This document shows positions 14,254 through 22,553 of a DNA stretch of 64,000 nucleotides, piece by piece. The notes beneath the pieces were generated by a model that worked only from the letters and a program-made list of their open reading frames with translations, had not been told where the DNA came from and ran no database searches. The DNA is from Dyadobacter bucti (lineage in GTDB: Bacteria; Bacteroidota; Bacteroidia; Cytophagales; Spirosomataceae). The translations under genes and the position numbers were made by a program. The stretch spans positions 248,001 to 312,000 of the forward strand of contig NZ_SWFP01000005.1 in NCBI RefSeq assembly GCF_005869225.1. Direction: 5' to 3'. The number at the start of each line of letters is the position of its first letter. The first letter of the stretch is position 1.

Positions 14254-16146
14254 TCAGTATGCTCTTTCCAGCTTTCCTTCGTAAGAATTGGAGAAAGCTT
14301 TGTTCACTACTTTATTTCCGCCTTGTGTCGGATAATTTCCGGTAAAGTACCAGTCTCCGAGGTGCTGCGGGCAGGCCTTATGCAGGTTATCAACAGTCTG
14401 GAAAACGACAGAAAGCTCGGCATTCAAATCTTTCGGGCGAATGATCTCCGCAATTTTATCTGAGATTTCCTGATCTGTAAAAGGATCGTAAAGGGCCTTC
14501 ACATAATTGGTATCATAAGGATTTTTTGTCGCGATAGAAGTCACACTTTTGGTATAAACATCTTCCAGCAGATATTCCAGATCCCGCTCTTCCAGCAATT
14601 TGAGTACGGCCCGGAAAGCAACAAAATCTTTCATTCTCGACATGTCGATTCCGTAACAGTCAGGGAAACGGATTTGCGGAGCGGAAGAAGCCACTACAAT
14701 TTTCTTAGGGCTCAAACGGTCCAGCATTGTCAGAATGCTCTTTTCCAGCGTCGTTCCACGGACTATGGAATCATCTATGATTACAACCGTATCGACTTTT
14801 TTACGTACCACCTCGAAGGTAGTATCATATACACTGGACACCATATCATCGCGCAGCGCATCGGCGGTGATGAAAGTCCTGGATTTTACGTCTTTGGTAA
14901 CCAATTTTTCAATCCTCGGGCGGAAAGAAAGTACCTTGTCGAGATCGGCCTCGAACAAAATTCCCTCCATGATAGCCTGTTTTCGCTTTTTTGCAAGGTG
15001 CTCTTCGAGACCCTCAATCATACCCAGAAATGCAGTTTCCGCTGTATTGGGGATGTAGGAGAAAATGGTGTTTTCAAGATCGTAATTGATCTCTTTTAGT
15101 ATTTGCGGGATCAGCAATTTACCCAATTGCTTGCGTTCGTAGTAGATATCCGGATCGGTTCCTCTTGAGAAATAAATCCTTTCGAAGCTGCACGAACGTT
15201 TTTCCAGCCTTGGCAAAATCGGGAATTCATTGTATTCACCATTTTTGTCAATAATCAGTGCTGAACCTGGCGTTATTTCCTTGATCTGGCTATAGTCTAC
15301 GTTGAACGCAGCCTTAATCGCCTGTTTTTCGGAAGCAACCACAACTACCTCATCGTCTGCATAATAAAAAGCAGGACGGATTCCGGCAGGGTCACGGATT
15401 ACAAACGAAGCACCGTAACCTGTAAGTCCGCACATCGCATAACCTCCGTCAAAATCACGGCATGACCTGTATAAGAGGCGCTGCAAATCGATGTTCTCTT
15501 CAATAACATCCGAGAGTGTCGGATTTTCATAAATTCCTTTGAAGCGCTCAAACACTCTCTGGTTTTCTTCATCCAGGAAATGTCCAATTTTTTCCATTAC
15601 CGTTACGGTATCGACCTTTTCTTTGGGATGCTGGCCTAATGAGACCAGTTTGCCGAAAAGTTCATCCACGTTGGTCATGTTGAAATTCCCCGCCATGACC
15701 AGATTCCGGCTTCTCCAGTTACTTTGGCGTAGCATCGGGTGGCAGTTCTCAACTTCGTTTGATCCATGCGTTCCATAGCGCAGGTGTCCCAGCCATACTT
15801 CTCCTGTAAATGCAAGGTTTTCCTGTAACCATTTGCCGTCGCTAACGCGGTCTTTATGGTTCTTTAAACCTTTTCTAAATTTCTTGTGAATTTTGGAGAA
15901 AATGTCCGTAAGTGGCTGAGGTTCTACGGATCTGTATCGGCTGATGTAACGTTTGCCGGGGGGAACTTCTATTTTAATGTTGGCTACTCCGGCTCCATCC
16001 TGGCCCCGGTTCACCTGTTTTTCCATCATTACCGAAAGCTTATGTACAGCGTAAAGTGGGGTCTCGTACTTGTCGATGTAGTGTTGATAAGGCTTTCTAA
16101 GACGGATAAGTGCTATGCCGCACTCATGCTTAATGGCGTCGCTCAT
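14254..16146 (-). CDS. purF: Amidophosphoribosyltransferase, long Bacteroidota form
   Basis: The 630-residue enzyme converts PRPP and glutamine to phosphoribosylamine, the first committed step of purine synthesis. The Ntn glutaminase nucleophile is Cys9 after the short leader MSDAIKHE, which implies processing. RGQDGAG (48-54), LGHLRYGTHG (119-128) and AGNFNMTN (152-159) are glutaminase motifs. The PRPP-binding loop TVVIIDDSIVRGT is at 453-465. The protein is longer than the roughly 470-505 residues of E. coli and Bacillus PurF, with insertions around 60-110 and 180-225; I see the same long form as usual for this phylum. It is divergent from recO. Confidence 0.9.
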   Translation of the reverse strand: MSDAIKHECGIALIRLRKPYQHYIDKYETPLYAVHKLSVMMEKQVNRGQDGAGVANIKIEVPPGKRYISRYRSVEPQPLTDIFSKIHKKFRKGLKNHKDRVSDGKWLQENLAFTGEVWLGHLRYGTHGSNEVENCHPMLRQSNWRSRNLVMAGNFNMTNVDELFGKLVSLGQHPKEKVDTVTVMEKIGHFLDEENQRVFERFKGIYENPTLSDVIEENIDLQRLLYRSCRDFDGGYAMCGLTGYGASFVIRDPAGIRPAFYYADDEVVVVASEKQAIKAAFNVDYSQIKEITPGSALIIDKNGEYNEFPILPRLEKRSCSFERIYFSRGTDPDIYYERKQLGKLLIPQILKEINYDLENTIFSYIPNTAETAFLGMIEGLEEHLAKKRKQAIMEGILFEADLDKVLSFRPRIEKLVTKDVKSRTFITADALRDDMVSSVYDTTFEVVRKKVDTVVIIDDSIVRGTTLEKSILTMLDRLSPKKIVVASSAPQIRFPDCYGIDMSRMKDFVAFRAVLKLLEERDLEYLLEDVYTKSVTSIATKNPYDTNYVKALYDPFTDQEISDKIAEIIRPKDLNAELSVVFQTVDNLHKACPQHLGDWYFTGNYPTQGGNKVVNKAFSNSYEGKLERAY

Positions 16147-16461
16147 ATGAAGAGTTATGCGTTAGAAATATTTTTTTTTGCAGATGCAAATCGTATTCCC
16201 TGAATATAAGCCTAACGAATTTGTAATGATGTTTAGTTCGTTGAGGTAATACAAAGGTACAAATCCTTTGGCTTAAAAAACTTCTAATTTTGCTGATTTT
16301 TAAGGTTGGTAATTCACAGTTGCATAAGTAACCTGGGATATGTATCCGGACAGTTGTATGTGATTGACTTAATAAAATAAGCTCAGGATTTTTATAACTT
16401 CATATCATGGCAGATTGTAGCAGATGATGGTTATTTTTGACAATTAGCCAAAAAAACAAAA
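16147..16461. promoter_or_regulatory. Divergent purF/recO promoter region
   Basis: This 315-bp AT-rich gap holds no supported gene. On the minus strand TACCTTTG (plus coordinates 16252-16259) fits TAnnTTTG and would give purF a leader of about 100 nt. On the plus strand TATTTTTG (16432-16439) would start the recO message about 15-17 nt before its ATG. Neither has a clear -33 TTTG at normal spacing. Confidence 0.45.
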
Positions 16462-17157
16462 ATGTTACATAAAACCCGTGGTGTCGCATTAAGTTACATT
16501 CGTTACCGCGAGTCTTCGATTATAGCGAAGATTTATACGGAAGTATTTGGCATACAAACATATATAGTCAACGGAGTAAGAAGCAGCAAATCGAAGACCA
16601 ATAGAATAGCCCTTTTTCAGCCGCTGACTTTGCTTGATATGGTCGTGTACCATAAAAACAAGGATGACACGGTTCACCGGATCTCTGAAATCAAATGTTA
16701 CGCGCCGTTTCAGACTTTGCCTTATGATGTGATGAAGTCGAGCCTGGCACTTTTTGTTACCGAGATCCTGGGTAAGACTTTACGTGAGGAAGAAAGTAAT
16801 CAACCATTGTTTCAATTTATTGAGGATTCAGTGTTGTTTCTTGATGAGGCTGGCAAGTCGTTTGAAAATTTTCATATTCAGTTTCTGATGCAGCTTGCTG
16901 CCTATCTTGGATTTGGGATAGAAACCATTCAGGATCTGGAAAACGAATTGAAACAAAACCGCTATCCATTGGTCTCCGATCCCATTGAAATGAATGCTGC
17001 CGATCGCCTATTGATGTATGAGTATGGGGTTGAAGTTGCTCTGGACAGGAACCGCCGGATTCAGATCCTGGAAAAGTTACTCGTCTTTTACAAAATACAC
17101 ATAGATTCTCTTGGGGAAATCAAATCGCTGGAAGTACTTAGGGAAGTATTGAGATAG
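16462..17157 (+). CDS. recO: DNA repair protein RecO
   Basis: The 231-residue recombination mediator loads RecA on SSB-coated DNA with RecR. The N-terminal OB-fold reads MLHKTRGVALSYIRYRESSI, then IYTEVFGIQTYIVNGVRSSKSK. The C-terminal part is helical (MKSSLALFVTEILGKTLREEE). The zinc-binding Cys cluster of some RecO proteins is absent, as is common in Bacteroidota. Length is normal. The start ATG fits the N-terminal family pattern. The next gene, 106 bp away, is an unrelated secreted protein. Confidence 0.88.
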   Translation: MLHKTRGVALSYIRYRESSIIAKIYTEVFGIQTYIVNGVRSSKSKTNRIALFQPLTLLDMVVYHKNKDDTVHRISEIKCYAPFQTLPYDVMKSSLALFVTEILGKTLREEESNQPLFQFIEDSVLFLDEAGKSFENFHIQFLMQLAAYLGFGIETIQDLENELKQNRYPLVSDPIEMNAADRLLMYEYGVEVALDRNRRIQILEKLLVFYKIHIDSLGEIKSLEVLREVLR

Positions 17158-17263
17158 CAGTTTGAGAACTGGGGAATTATTCAAAAGGGCATAATTTATA
17201 AATGAATGAGTTTTTTATTTGGCATAATTTTGATGCCGCTAATTTTGACCAAACCAGAATGCT

Positions 17264-17965
17264 ATGAAATATCTATCGGCTGTAATTTTTCTAATTGTAC
17301 AGGCTACTGTTTTTGCACAAGTGCCCAAAGGTGCGTGGAAATCGCAGGAGCCAACGGGAAGCACCTCTACATTGATCGTTGCAGATAATTACCTTTCCAT
17401 TGCGTCATATAGTGTTGGAAACAAATATTTCGAAAGGGCAGAAGGCGGGCCGTTCACGATGAGCGGGGATCAGATGACCTATACGCCGGAATTTAATTCT
17501 GCTGATACGGCCAAGATCGGGCTCCCGATTGTTTTCACAGTTACCGTTAAAGATGACATCCTGACGCTCAGATATGAAGAAGCAATGGTATGGATGCGGA
17601 TTGATAAAGGGGATTCGCCAATGGCGGGAGCCTGGCATATAACAGAGCGCGCGTCCGGAGGGGAGGGCGATCTGGTCAAAATTCATCAGGAAGGGACAAG
17701 AAAAACACTTAAGCTCTTGTCCGGAACGAGGTTTCAATGGTTTGCGATAGATCCGGCGGTGAAAGGTTTTTATGCAACTGGCGGAGGCACTTATACAGCT
17801 CAGAACGGCAAATATTCTGAGAATATTCAGTTTTTTTCAAAAGATAACAACCGGGTGGGGTCGATATTGAAATTTGATCATAAACTGGAAAACGGCCGAT
17901 GGGACCACAGTGGAAAAAGCAGCGATGGAAAGCCTATTCACGAAATCTGGGAGAAAATAAGATAA
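17264..17965 (+). CDS. Secreted protein of unknown function
   Basis: The 233-residue product has a cleavable signal peptide (MKYLSAVIFLIVQATVFAQ). The mature part looks like two similar beta-rich halves, each opening with a W-containing motif (GAWKSQEP near residue 23 and GAWHITER near residue 120), suggesting a duplicated lipocalin-like domain. Comparable proteins are annotated only as membrane or secreted proteins in Cytophagales. A TAATTTTG element at 17225-17232 could be its promoter -7 box. It converges on the DUF3299-like gene with a 14-bp gap. No catalytic residues are evident. Confidence 0.7.
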   Translation: MKYLSAVIFLIVQATVFAQVPKGAWKSQEPTGSTSTLIVADNYLSIASYSVGNKYFERAEGGPFTMSGDQMTYTPEFNSADTAKIGLPIVFTVTVKDDILTLRYEEAMVWMRIDKGDSPMAGAWHITERASGGEGDLVKIHQEGTRKTLKLLSGTRFQWFAIDPAVKGFYATGGGTYTAQNGKYSENIQFFSKDNNRVGSILKFDHKLENGRWDHSGKSSDGKPIHEIWEKIR

Positions 17966-17979
17966 GCAGTATCACCGGA

Positions 17980-18417
17980 TCATTCCACTACTTCGGCATT
18001 TTTCAGTATATAGTTGAGATGCTCGATATCGTTGTTGTTGAGCTGCAACATTCCGCGGACATTCTTTACCTCGTCCGTTTTGAATTTTCTTCTACGGTTT
18101 TTAAACTGCAATTCTATAATCGACTCGGGTCCGGCACCGCCGCAGAAGAAACATGCGGCCATCGGCTGGGAAGATAAGACATAGATATTTTCTGTTTCAT
18201 CCACAGGTATCATATAGCCTTTGATCTGTACCTCTTTATTTTGAAGGTTCCTCACGGTTTGTCCAAATGTCGGGTACAGGAAATACATACTTACTTCCTT
18301 GTTTAATTTTTTGGTGAATCTTACGTCAGATAGTTTTTTCCAATCGATATGAGTAACTGCCGGACCAGCAGAGATGAACCCTGTCACCAGCAGGAAGAGG
18401 AGAACGGCTATTTTCAT
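17980..18417 (-). CDS. Secreted DUF3299-like protein
   Basis: The 145-residue protein has a signal peptide (MKIAVLLFLLVTGFISAGPA). The mature part contains QIKGYMIPVDETENIYVLSS and then PMAACFFCGGAGPESIIELQF, whose CFFCGGAGPES block is diagnostic for DUF3299-type periplasmic proteins. The CxxC could bind metal or be redox active. The C-terminal RRKFKTDEVKNVRGMLQLN continues the family pattern. The function is unknown; relatives sit near lipoprotein and metal-handling genes. It is divergent from the 51-residue microprotein. Confidence 0.7.
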   Translation of the reverse strand: MKIAVLLFLLVTGFISAGPAVTHIDWKKLSDVRFTKKLNKEVSMYFLYPTFGQTVRNLQNKEVQIKGYMIPVDETENIYVLSSQPMAACFFCGGAGPESIIELQFKNRRRKFKTDEVKNVRGMLQLNNNDIEHLNYILKNAEVVE

Positions 18418-18438
18418 TCTGATTCAAGAACGATTTTA

Positions 18439-18453
18439 TGCAACATCGTTGCA
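18439..18453. promoter_or_regulatory. Palindrome in the divergent region 18418-18595
   Basis: TGCAAC-ATC-GTTGCA is a 6-bp inverted repeat 22 bp upstream of the DUF3299-like start. On the minus strand it partly overlaps CATATTTG, a possible -7 box, so it could be an operator. No regulator is identified. Confidence 0.3.
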
Positions 18454-18543
18454 AATATGAGTCAAATTAGCAACTTATGCAATCAGCATACTACTTATTT
18501 TTTTGCTCTATTTAGATTTGTTCAAAATAATTGATAAAAAACT

Positions 18544-18574
18544 TTTGAATGATTCTAAATAGGTGCTACTTTTG
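18544..18574 (+). promoter_or_regulatory. Strong Bacteroidota promoter for the microprotein
   Basis: TTTG at 18544-18547 is followed after 19 bp by TACTTTTG at 18567-18574, a full match to TTTG-N17..23-TAnnTTTG. Transcription would start about 10-16 bp before the ATG at 18596. Confidence 0.7.
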
Positions 18575-18595
18575 CGGAGGCTATAAACAGAACGG

Positions 18596-18751
18596 ATGAG
18601 TGCTTTTGGATTGAATGAACATGAAACAGTTTTGGACCAGAATGGTTTCTGGTTAAAATCGCTCAGTGATAACTCGGAGTGCATTTTTAAGAAATGCTGT
18701 GAAAAATATAAAAAGAAGGGTAAGCATTGTAAGAAATGCCCTAAAAAATAA
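18596..18751 (+). CDS. Cys/Lys-rich 51-residue microprotein
   Basis: The ATG at 18596 opens a 51-codon frame. An acidic N-terminal half (MSAFGLNEHETVLDQNGFWL) is followed by a basic Cys-rich tail with CIFKKCCEKYKKKGKHC and CKKCPKK-type spacing: Cys at 29, 34, 35, 45 and 48. The Cys pattern suggests a small metal-binding (probably zinc) protein, possibly binding nucleic acid through the Lys clusters. There is no signal peptide. A full-consensus promoter lies directly upstream, which supports expression. Its stop codon is 2 bp from the terminator stem of the convergent lptB. I cannot assign a function; the call rests on reading frame, composition and promoter. Confidence 0.6.
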   Translation: MSAFGLNEHETVLDQNGFWLKSLSDNSECIFKKCCEKYKKKGKHCKKCPKK

Positions 18752-18752
18752 A

Positions 18753-18773
18753 AGAGAGCAATTGCTGCTCTCT
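18753..18773 (-). terminator. Terminator of recJ-lptB, abutting the microprotein 3' end
   Basis: AGAGAGCA/TGCTCTCT is an 8-bp stem with a 5-nt loop. Read on the minus strand it is followed by TTTTATTTTTTA, the usual U-tract, which lies inside the last codons of the microprotein gene. Confidence 0.75.
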
Positions 18774-18860
18774 CAGGTCAATAATTACAGTTCATGGTGA
18801 ATAATTGTAAGAGGGGGAGTGCCGCTGAGCGTTCCCTTTTCTATTCTGGAGCGCAAATAT

Positions 18861-19592
18861 CTAAACTTTTCTTTTAAGCTCGAAATTCTGTCCGAGATAA
18901 ACCCTTCTTACAACTTCGTCTTCTGCCAATTCTTCGGCGGTACCCTGTTTCAGAATTTTCCCTTCAAATAACAGATATGCCCTGTCGGTAATCGACAATG
19001 TTTCGTTTACATTATGGTCAGTGATCAGTATCCCGATATTTTTATGTTTTAGCTTGGCGACGATACTCTGGATATCCTCCACTGCAATCGGGTCTACGCC
19101 GGCGAAAGGCTCATCCAGTAGAATAAACTTAGGATCCACGGCCAGTGACCGCGCAATCTCGGTCCTGCGGCGCTCACCTCCCGACAAAACCATTCCTTTG
19201 CTTTTTCTGACGTGGGATAAGTGAAATTCTTCCAGCAGCTCTTCAACCTTTAGCTTTTGGTCGTACCTGGATAGGTCGGTCATTTCCAGTACCGCCAGTA
19301 TGTTTTCTTCAACCGTTAAAGACCGGAAAACGGAGGCCTCCTGCGCAAGATAACCAAGTCCGAGCCTTGCACGCTTGTACATCGGAAGGCTGGTAATGTC
19401 CCGGTCGTCCAGATAAACTTTTCCGCTGTTGGGTTTTACCAAACCGACAGCCATATAAAAGGACGTGGTTTTTCCGGCTCCGTTCGGACCCAGCAAACCT
19501 ACAATTTCGCCCTGCTCAACCTGATAGCTCACGTTGTTGTTGACAAGGCGGGCACCGTATTTTTTTACCAGGTTTTCTGTTCTAAGTATCAT
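18861..19592 (-). CDS. lptB: LPS export ABC transporter ATP-binding protein
   Basis: The 243-residue cytoplasmic ATPase has Walker [10 protein letters not shown] (35-43), Q-loop [22 protein letters not shown] signature [14 protein letters not shown], Walker [14 protein letters not shown] and a switch His in [11 protein letters not shown]. The AQEASVFR and ITDHNV motifs distinguish LptB from other ABC ATPases. With LptFG it powers transport of lipopolysaccharide to the outer membrane. It lies 32 bp downstream of recJ and is probably cotranscribed. The other lpt genes are not in the window. Confidence 0.92.
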   Translation of the reverse strand: MILRTENLVKKYGARLVNNNVSYQVEQGEIVGLLGPNGAGKTTSFYMAVGLVKPNSGKVYLDDRDITSLPMYKRARLGLGYLAQEASVFRSLTVEENILAVLEMTDLSRYDQKLKVEELLEEFHLSHVRKSKGMVLSGGERRRTEIARSLAVDPKFILLDEPFAGVDPIAVEDIQSIVAKLKHKNIGILITDHNVNETLSITDRAYLLFEGKILKQGTAEELAEDEVVRRVYLGQNFELKRKV

Positions 19593-19624
19593 TTTTCAAT
19601 TGAGTAATCAATCTCCGGATCAAA

Positions 19625-21337
19625 TCAGTGAAGCTTTATATCCTTTAAAGAAAGCTGTAACGTTTTTTTGTCACGAAAGTTATTTTCTTCCAGTGTATAG
19701 CATATTGAAAACGGACGTCCGTTGACCAAATCCGGATAAAATTGCGCCATTCCGAAACCGACTGCCGTGTAAGTCGGCGATCCATTTTGCCTCACATCAA
19801 ATTTGATATGCTTTTCCTTCATGATAACCGGCTTTCCTGCAATAGACAGGTTCCGGCTTTCAAATACAGGGGTCATGTTTCCCGGACCGAAAGGCCCCAT
19901 CTGACGAAGTATATTGTAAAACTTCGGAGAAAGCGAGTCCAGGTCCAGCAACATGTCAATGTTGATCATCGGTATGAGCTGATCAGGCAATATCCTGCTG
20001 CTAACGATTTCGTTGAAGCGGATTTTAAATGCTTCGAGGTTGTCCAGGGGTAAAGTCAGTCCGGCTGCAAAAGTATGGCCTCCGTATTGCTCAAGAAGGT
20101 CTGCACATTCTTCAATAGCTTCATACACATCGAAGCCCGGCACAGACCGCGCAGAACCGGTGGCTTTGCCATGAGATAACGTCAGAATAATAGTCGGACG
20201 GTGGTATTTTTCGATGCAGCGGCTTGCCACAATCCCGATCACTCCTTTGTGCCAGTCTTCCTTATATAATAAGGTACTTTTTGCATTGGCAAACCAATCG
20301 TCGTTCTCGATCATGAAAAGAGCCTGCTCGGTAATGCTCGAATCGAAGTTCCTGCGCTCGCTGTTATGTTTGTTGATTTCCTGAGCAAATTCGGCAGCTT
20401 CTTCTTCTACCTCAGAAAGCAATAGTTTTACCGCCTCTTTTGCGTGTTTGATCCGGCCTGCTGCATTGATCCTTGGTCCCAGTCCAAAAACTACATTCGT
20501 AATATCCAGCGTGCCCGTGATTCCTGCGATTTCGATCAATGCCTTAATTCCCGATCTCGGGGAGGCATTTAATCTCTTCAAACCGTAGAAAGCCAGTATC
20601 CTGTTTTCACCGGTGATCGGAACGATATCCGAAGCTATGCTGACAACCAGTAAATCAAGGTAATCAAAGAGTGCTTCCTGGTCTATTTGCCGATCGATGC
20701 AAAACGCCTGCAATAGTTTGAACCCTACGCCACAGCCGGTAAGCTCCTTATAAGGATATTCACAATCGATGCGTTTCGGGTCAAGCACTGCTGCTGCCGG
20801 AGGAAGCTCGTCACCGGGCCGGTGGTGATCACATATTATAAAATCGATTCCCCTTTCAGCTGCGGCCATTACCTTGTCCACAGATTTGATGCCACAATCG
20901 AGTGTTACGATCAAGGTAAAACCGTTTTCCGCAGCCCAGTCAATACTTTGCCACGATACCCCGTACCCCTCGACATACCGGTCAGGTATATAGTAATCGA
21001 GCCGGTCATAGATTTTTCTTAAAAAACCATAGAACAACGTTACCGAAGTAGTTCCGTCGACATCATAATCACCGTAAATCAGAATTTTCTCGCCGTTAGC
21101 AATAGCCTTGTTGATTCTTTCGACAGCGGGCTTCATGTCCTTCATTAAAAAAGGATCATGCAATTGTGAGAATTCGGGACGGAAAAATTGGCGTGATTGT
21201 TCGAAATCGGAAATTCCACGCTGCACCAAAAGGGTTGCCAAGTATTCGGTAACTTTCAAACTTTCGGCAAGTTCCTGAGCAGCTTGTTGTTGATCGGAGG
21301 TAAATTCAGGGTGGTGTATCCAGCGCTTTTCAATCAT
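19625..21337 (-). CDS. recJ: Single-stranded-DNA-specific exonuclease RecJ
   Basis: The 570-residue 5'-3' exonuclease works in recombination and mismatch repair. The DHH-family motifs are YGDYDVDGTTS (88-98), LDCGI (146-150) and CDHHRPG (169-175). GLGPRINAAGRI and a late AAGLTLPL segment (GGHTFAAG) of the DHHA1 domain are also present. Length is typical. The start MIEKRWIHHP fits the family's M..KRW opening. A TATCTTTG element ends only 4 bp before the ATG, so the message may be leaderless. lptB follows. Confidence 0.93.
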   Translation of the reverse strand: MIEKRWIHHPEFTSDQQQAAQELAESLKVTEYLATLLVQRGISDFEQSRQFFRPEFSQLHDPFLMKDMKPAVERINKAIANGEKILIYGDYDVDGTTSVTLFYGFLRKIYDRLDYYIPDRYVEGYGVSWQSIDWAAENGFTLIVTLDCGIKSVDKVMAAAERGIDFIICDHHRPGDELPPAAAVLDPKRIDCEYPYKELTGCGVGFKLLQAFCIDRQIDQEALFDYLDLLVVSIASDIVPITGENRILAFYGLKRLNASPRSGIKALIEIAGITGTLDITNVVFGLGPRINAAGRIKHAKEAVKLLLSEVEEEAAEFAQEINKHNSERRNFDSSITEQALFMIENDDWFANAKSTLLYKEDWHKGVIGIVASRCIEKYHRPTIILTLSHGKATGSARSVPGFDVYEAIEECADLLEQYGGHTFAAGLTLPLDNLEAFKIRFNEIVSSRILPDQLIPMINIDMLLDLDSLSPKFYNILRQMGPFGPGNMTPVFESRNLSIAGKPVIMKEKHIKFDVRQNGSPTYTAVGFGMAQFYPDLVNGRPFSICYTLEENNFRDKKTLQLSLKDIKLH

Positions 21338-21341
21338 GGGG

Positions 21342-21349
21342 CAAAGATA
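21342..21349 (-). promoter_or_regulatory. recJ promoter -7 element, 4 bp from the start codon
   Basis: TATCTTTG on the minus strand matches TAnnTTTG. A TTTG lies 24 bp further upstream (plus 21374-21377), slightly beyond the usual spacing. The predicted transcription start coincides with the ATG. Confidence 0.5.
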
Positions 21350-21423
21350 ATCTTATATCTGTCATGCGTGTATCAAAATCTATTATCGCATTGTGCAATC
21401 GGGAAAAGCTACATGAAAGGTCT

Positions 21424-21431
21424 TATCTTTG
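21424..21431 (+). promoter_or_regulatory. ruvX promoter -7 element
   Basis: TATCTTTG matches TAnnTTTG and ends 27 bp before the ruvX ATG. It is identical to the divergent recJ element. No clear -33 box is seen. Confidence 0.45.
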
Positions 21432-21458
21432 CAAATTATTAACATAATTTATGAACAG

Positions 21459-21872
21459 ATGTCACGTATTTTGGCTATCGACTATGGGGCAAAACGTTGC
21501 GGGATAGCTGTTACAGACCCATTGCAGATCATAGCCACTGCGTTGGAAACCGTCCGTACGCACGACTTGATGGAATTTTTAAAGAAATATTGCCTGAGTG
21601 AAGACGTACAGACCTTTGTAATAGGAATGCCAAAGCGGCTTGACAACACCGAAAGCGATAATGCCGCCCGTGTGGTATCATTTATTAAAACCCTGAAAAA
21701 AGGATTTCCGGGTATCCCTGTTCATGAGCACGATGAGCGTTTTACTTCTCAGATGGCATTGCAGTCGATGATCGCAGCAGGCTCCAAAAAAAGCGACAGA
21801 AGGGACAAAGGTAATATTGACAAAATAAGTGCTACGATTATCCTGCAATCATATATGGAGGGCATGCGATAA
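21459..21872 (+). CDS. ruvX: Holliday junction resolvase-like protein YqgF/RuvX
   Basis: I start at the ATG at 21459, giving 137 residues with the family opening MSRILAIDYGAKRCGIAVTDP; an upstream in-frame ATG would add ten non-family residues and lies beyond the likely transcription start. Further motifs are FVIGMPKRLDNTES, DERFTSQMA and DKISATIILQSYM, an RNase H-like fold with acidic residues at Asp8 and in DERFTS. YqgF proteins act in pre-16S rRNA 5' processing and may resolve junctions. It is divergent from recJ; def follows 66 bp later. Confidence 0.92.
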   Translation: MSRILAIDYGAKRCGIAVTDPLQIIATALETVRTHDLMEFLKKYCLSEDVQTFVIGMPKRLDNTESDNAARVVSFIKTLKKGFPGIPVHEHDERFTSQMALQSMIAAGSKKSDRRDKGNIDKISATIILQSYMEGMR

Positions 21873-21938
21873 CCTGGGGCGTAAGATGCAGAAACAAAAT
21901 ACTGTTTTAAAAACCAATTATAACAAGTTACAAGTAAA

Positions 21939-22523
21939 ATGATTTATCCTATAGTAGCATACGGTGACCCCATACTCAGAAAGCCGACACGATTCATAGA
22001 AAAAGACGAGGTTGACCTTAAAAAGCTTTCGGAGGATATGTTCGCTACCATGCATTCTGCAAACGGGGTTGGACTGGCTGCTCCCCAAATTGGTCTGAAT
22101 ATTCGTGTTTTTGTGGTGGACGGAACACCTTTCAGCGAAAAAGACGATGATGAGGATGATGAGCCGGATTTGTCCCTGGTCGATTTTAAAAAGACATTTA
22201 TTAATCCTGAGATACTTGAAGAAAATGGGGAGGAGTGGGCATTTGAAGAAGGGTGCCTGAGCATACCAGGAATTCGCGGCGATGTTTACAGGCCTGAAAG
22301 ACTGAAGATCCGTTACCGCGATACCGACTGGAATGAATACGAAGAGGAATATTCGGGTATGGCTGCCAGAATTATTCAGCATGAGTATGATCATTTACTC
22401 GGGAAGCTGTTTGTAGATTATTTGCCGACCCTGAAAAAGCAGTTTATCAAAAAGAAACTGACCGATATTTCCAAAGGGAACGTCGATGCAGACTATAAAA
22501 TGCGTTTCCCAGGCAGAAAGTAA
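21939..22523 (+). CDS. def: Peptide deformylase
   Basis: The 194-residue metalloenzyme removes the formyl group from nascent N-terminal Met. All three motifs are present: GVGLAAPQIG (43-52), EEGCLSIPG with ligand Cys106, and QHEYDHLLG with His148, Glu149 and His152. An acidic insertion (EKDDDEDDEPDLS, residues 67-79) is longer than in E. coli and is common in Bacteroidota deformylases. It is followed after 30 bp by an amidase gene, probably on the same transcript. Confidence 0.95.
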   Translation: MIYPIVAYGDPILRKPTRFIEKDEVDLKKLSEDMFATMHSANGVGLAAPQIGLNIRVFVVDGTPFSEKDDDEDDEPDLSLVDFKKTFINPEILEENGEEWAFEEGCLSIPGIRGDVYRPERLKIRYRDTDWNEYEEEYSGMAARIIQHEYDHLLGKLFVDYLPTLKKQFIKKKLTDISKGNVDADYKMRFPGRK

Positions 22524-22553
22524 GAAAAGCGCAGGTTAAAAATTTTGAATAGT

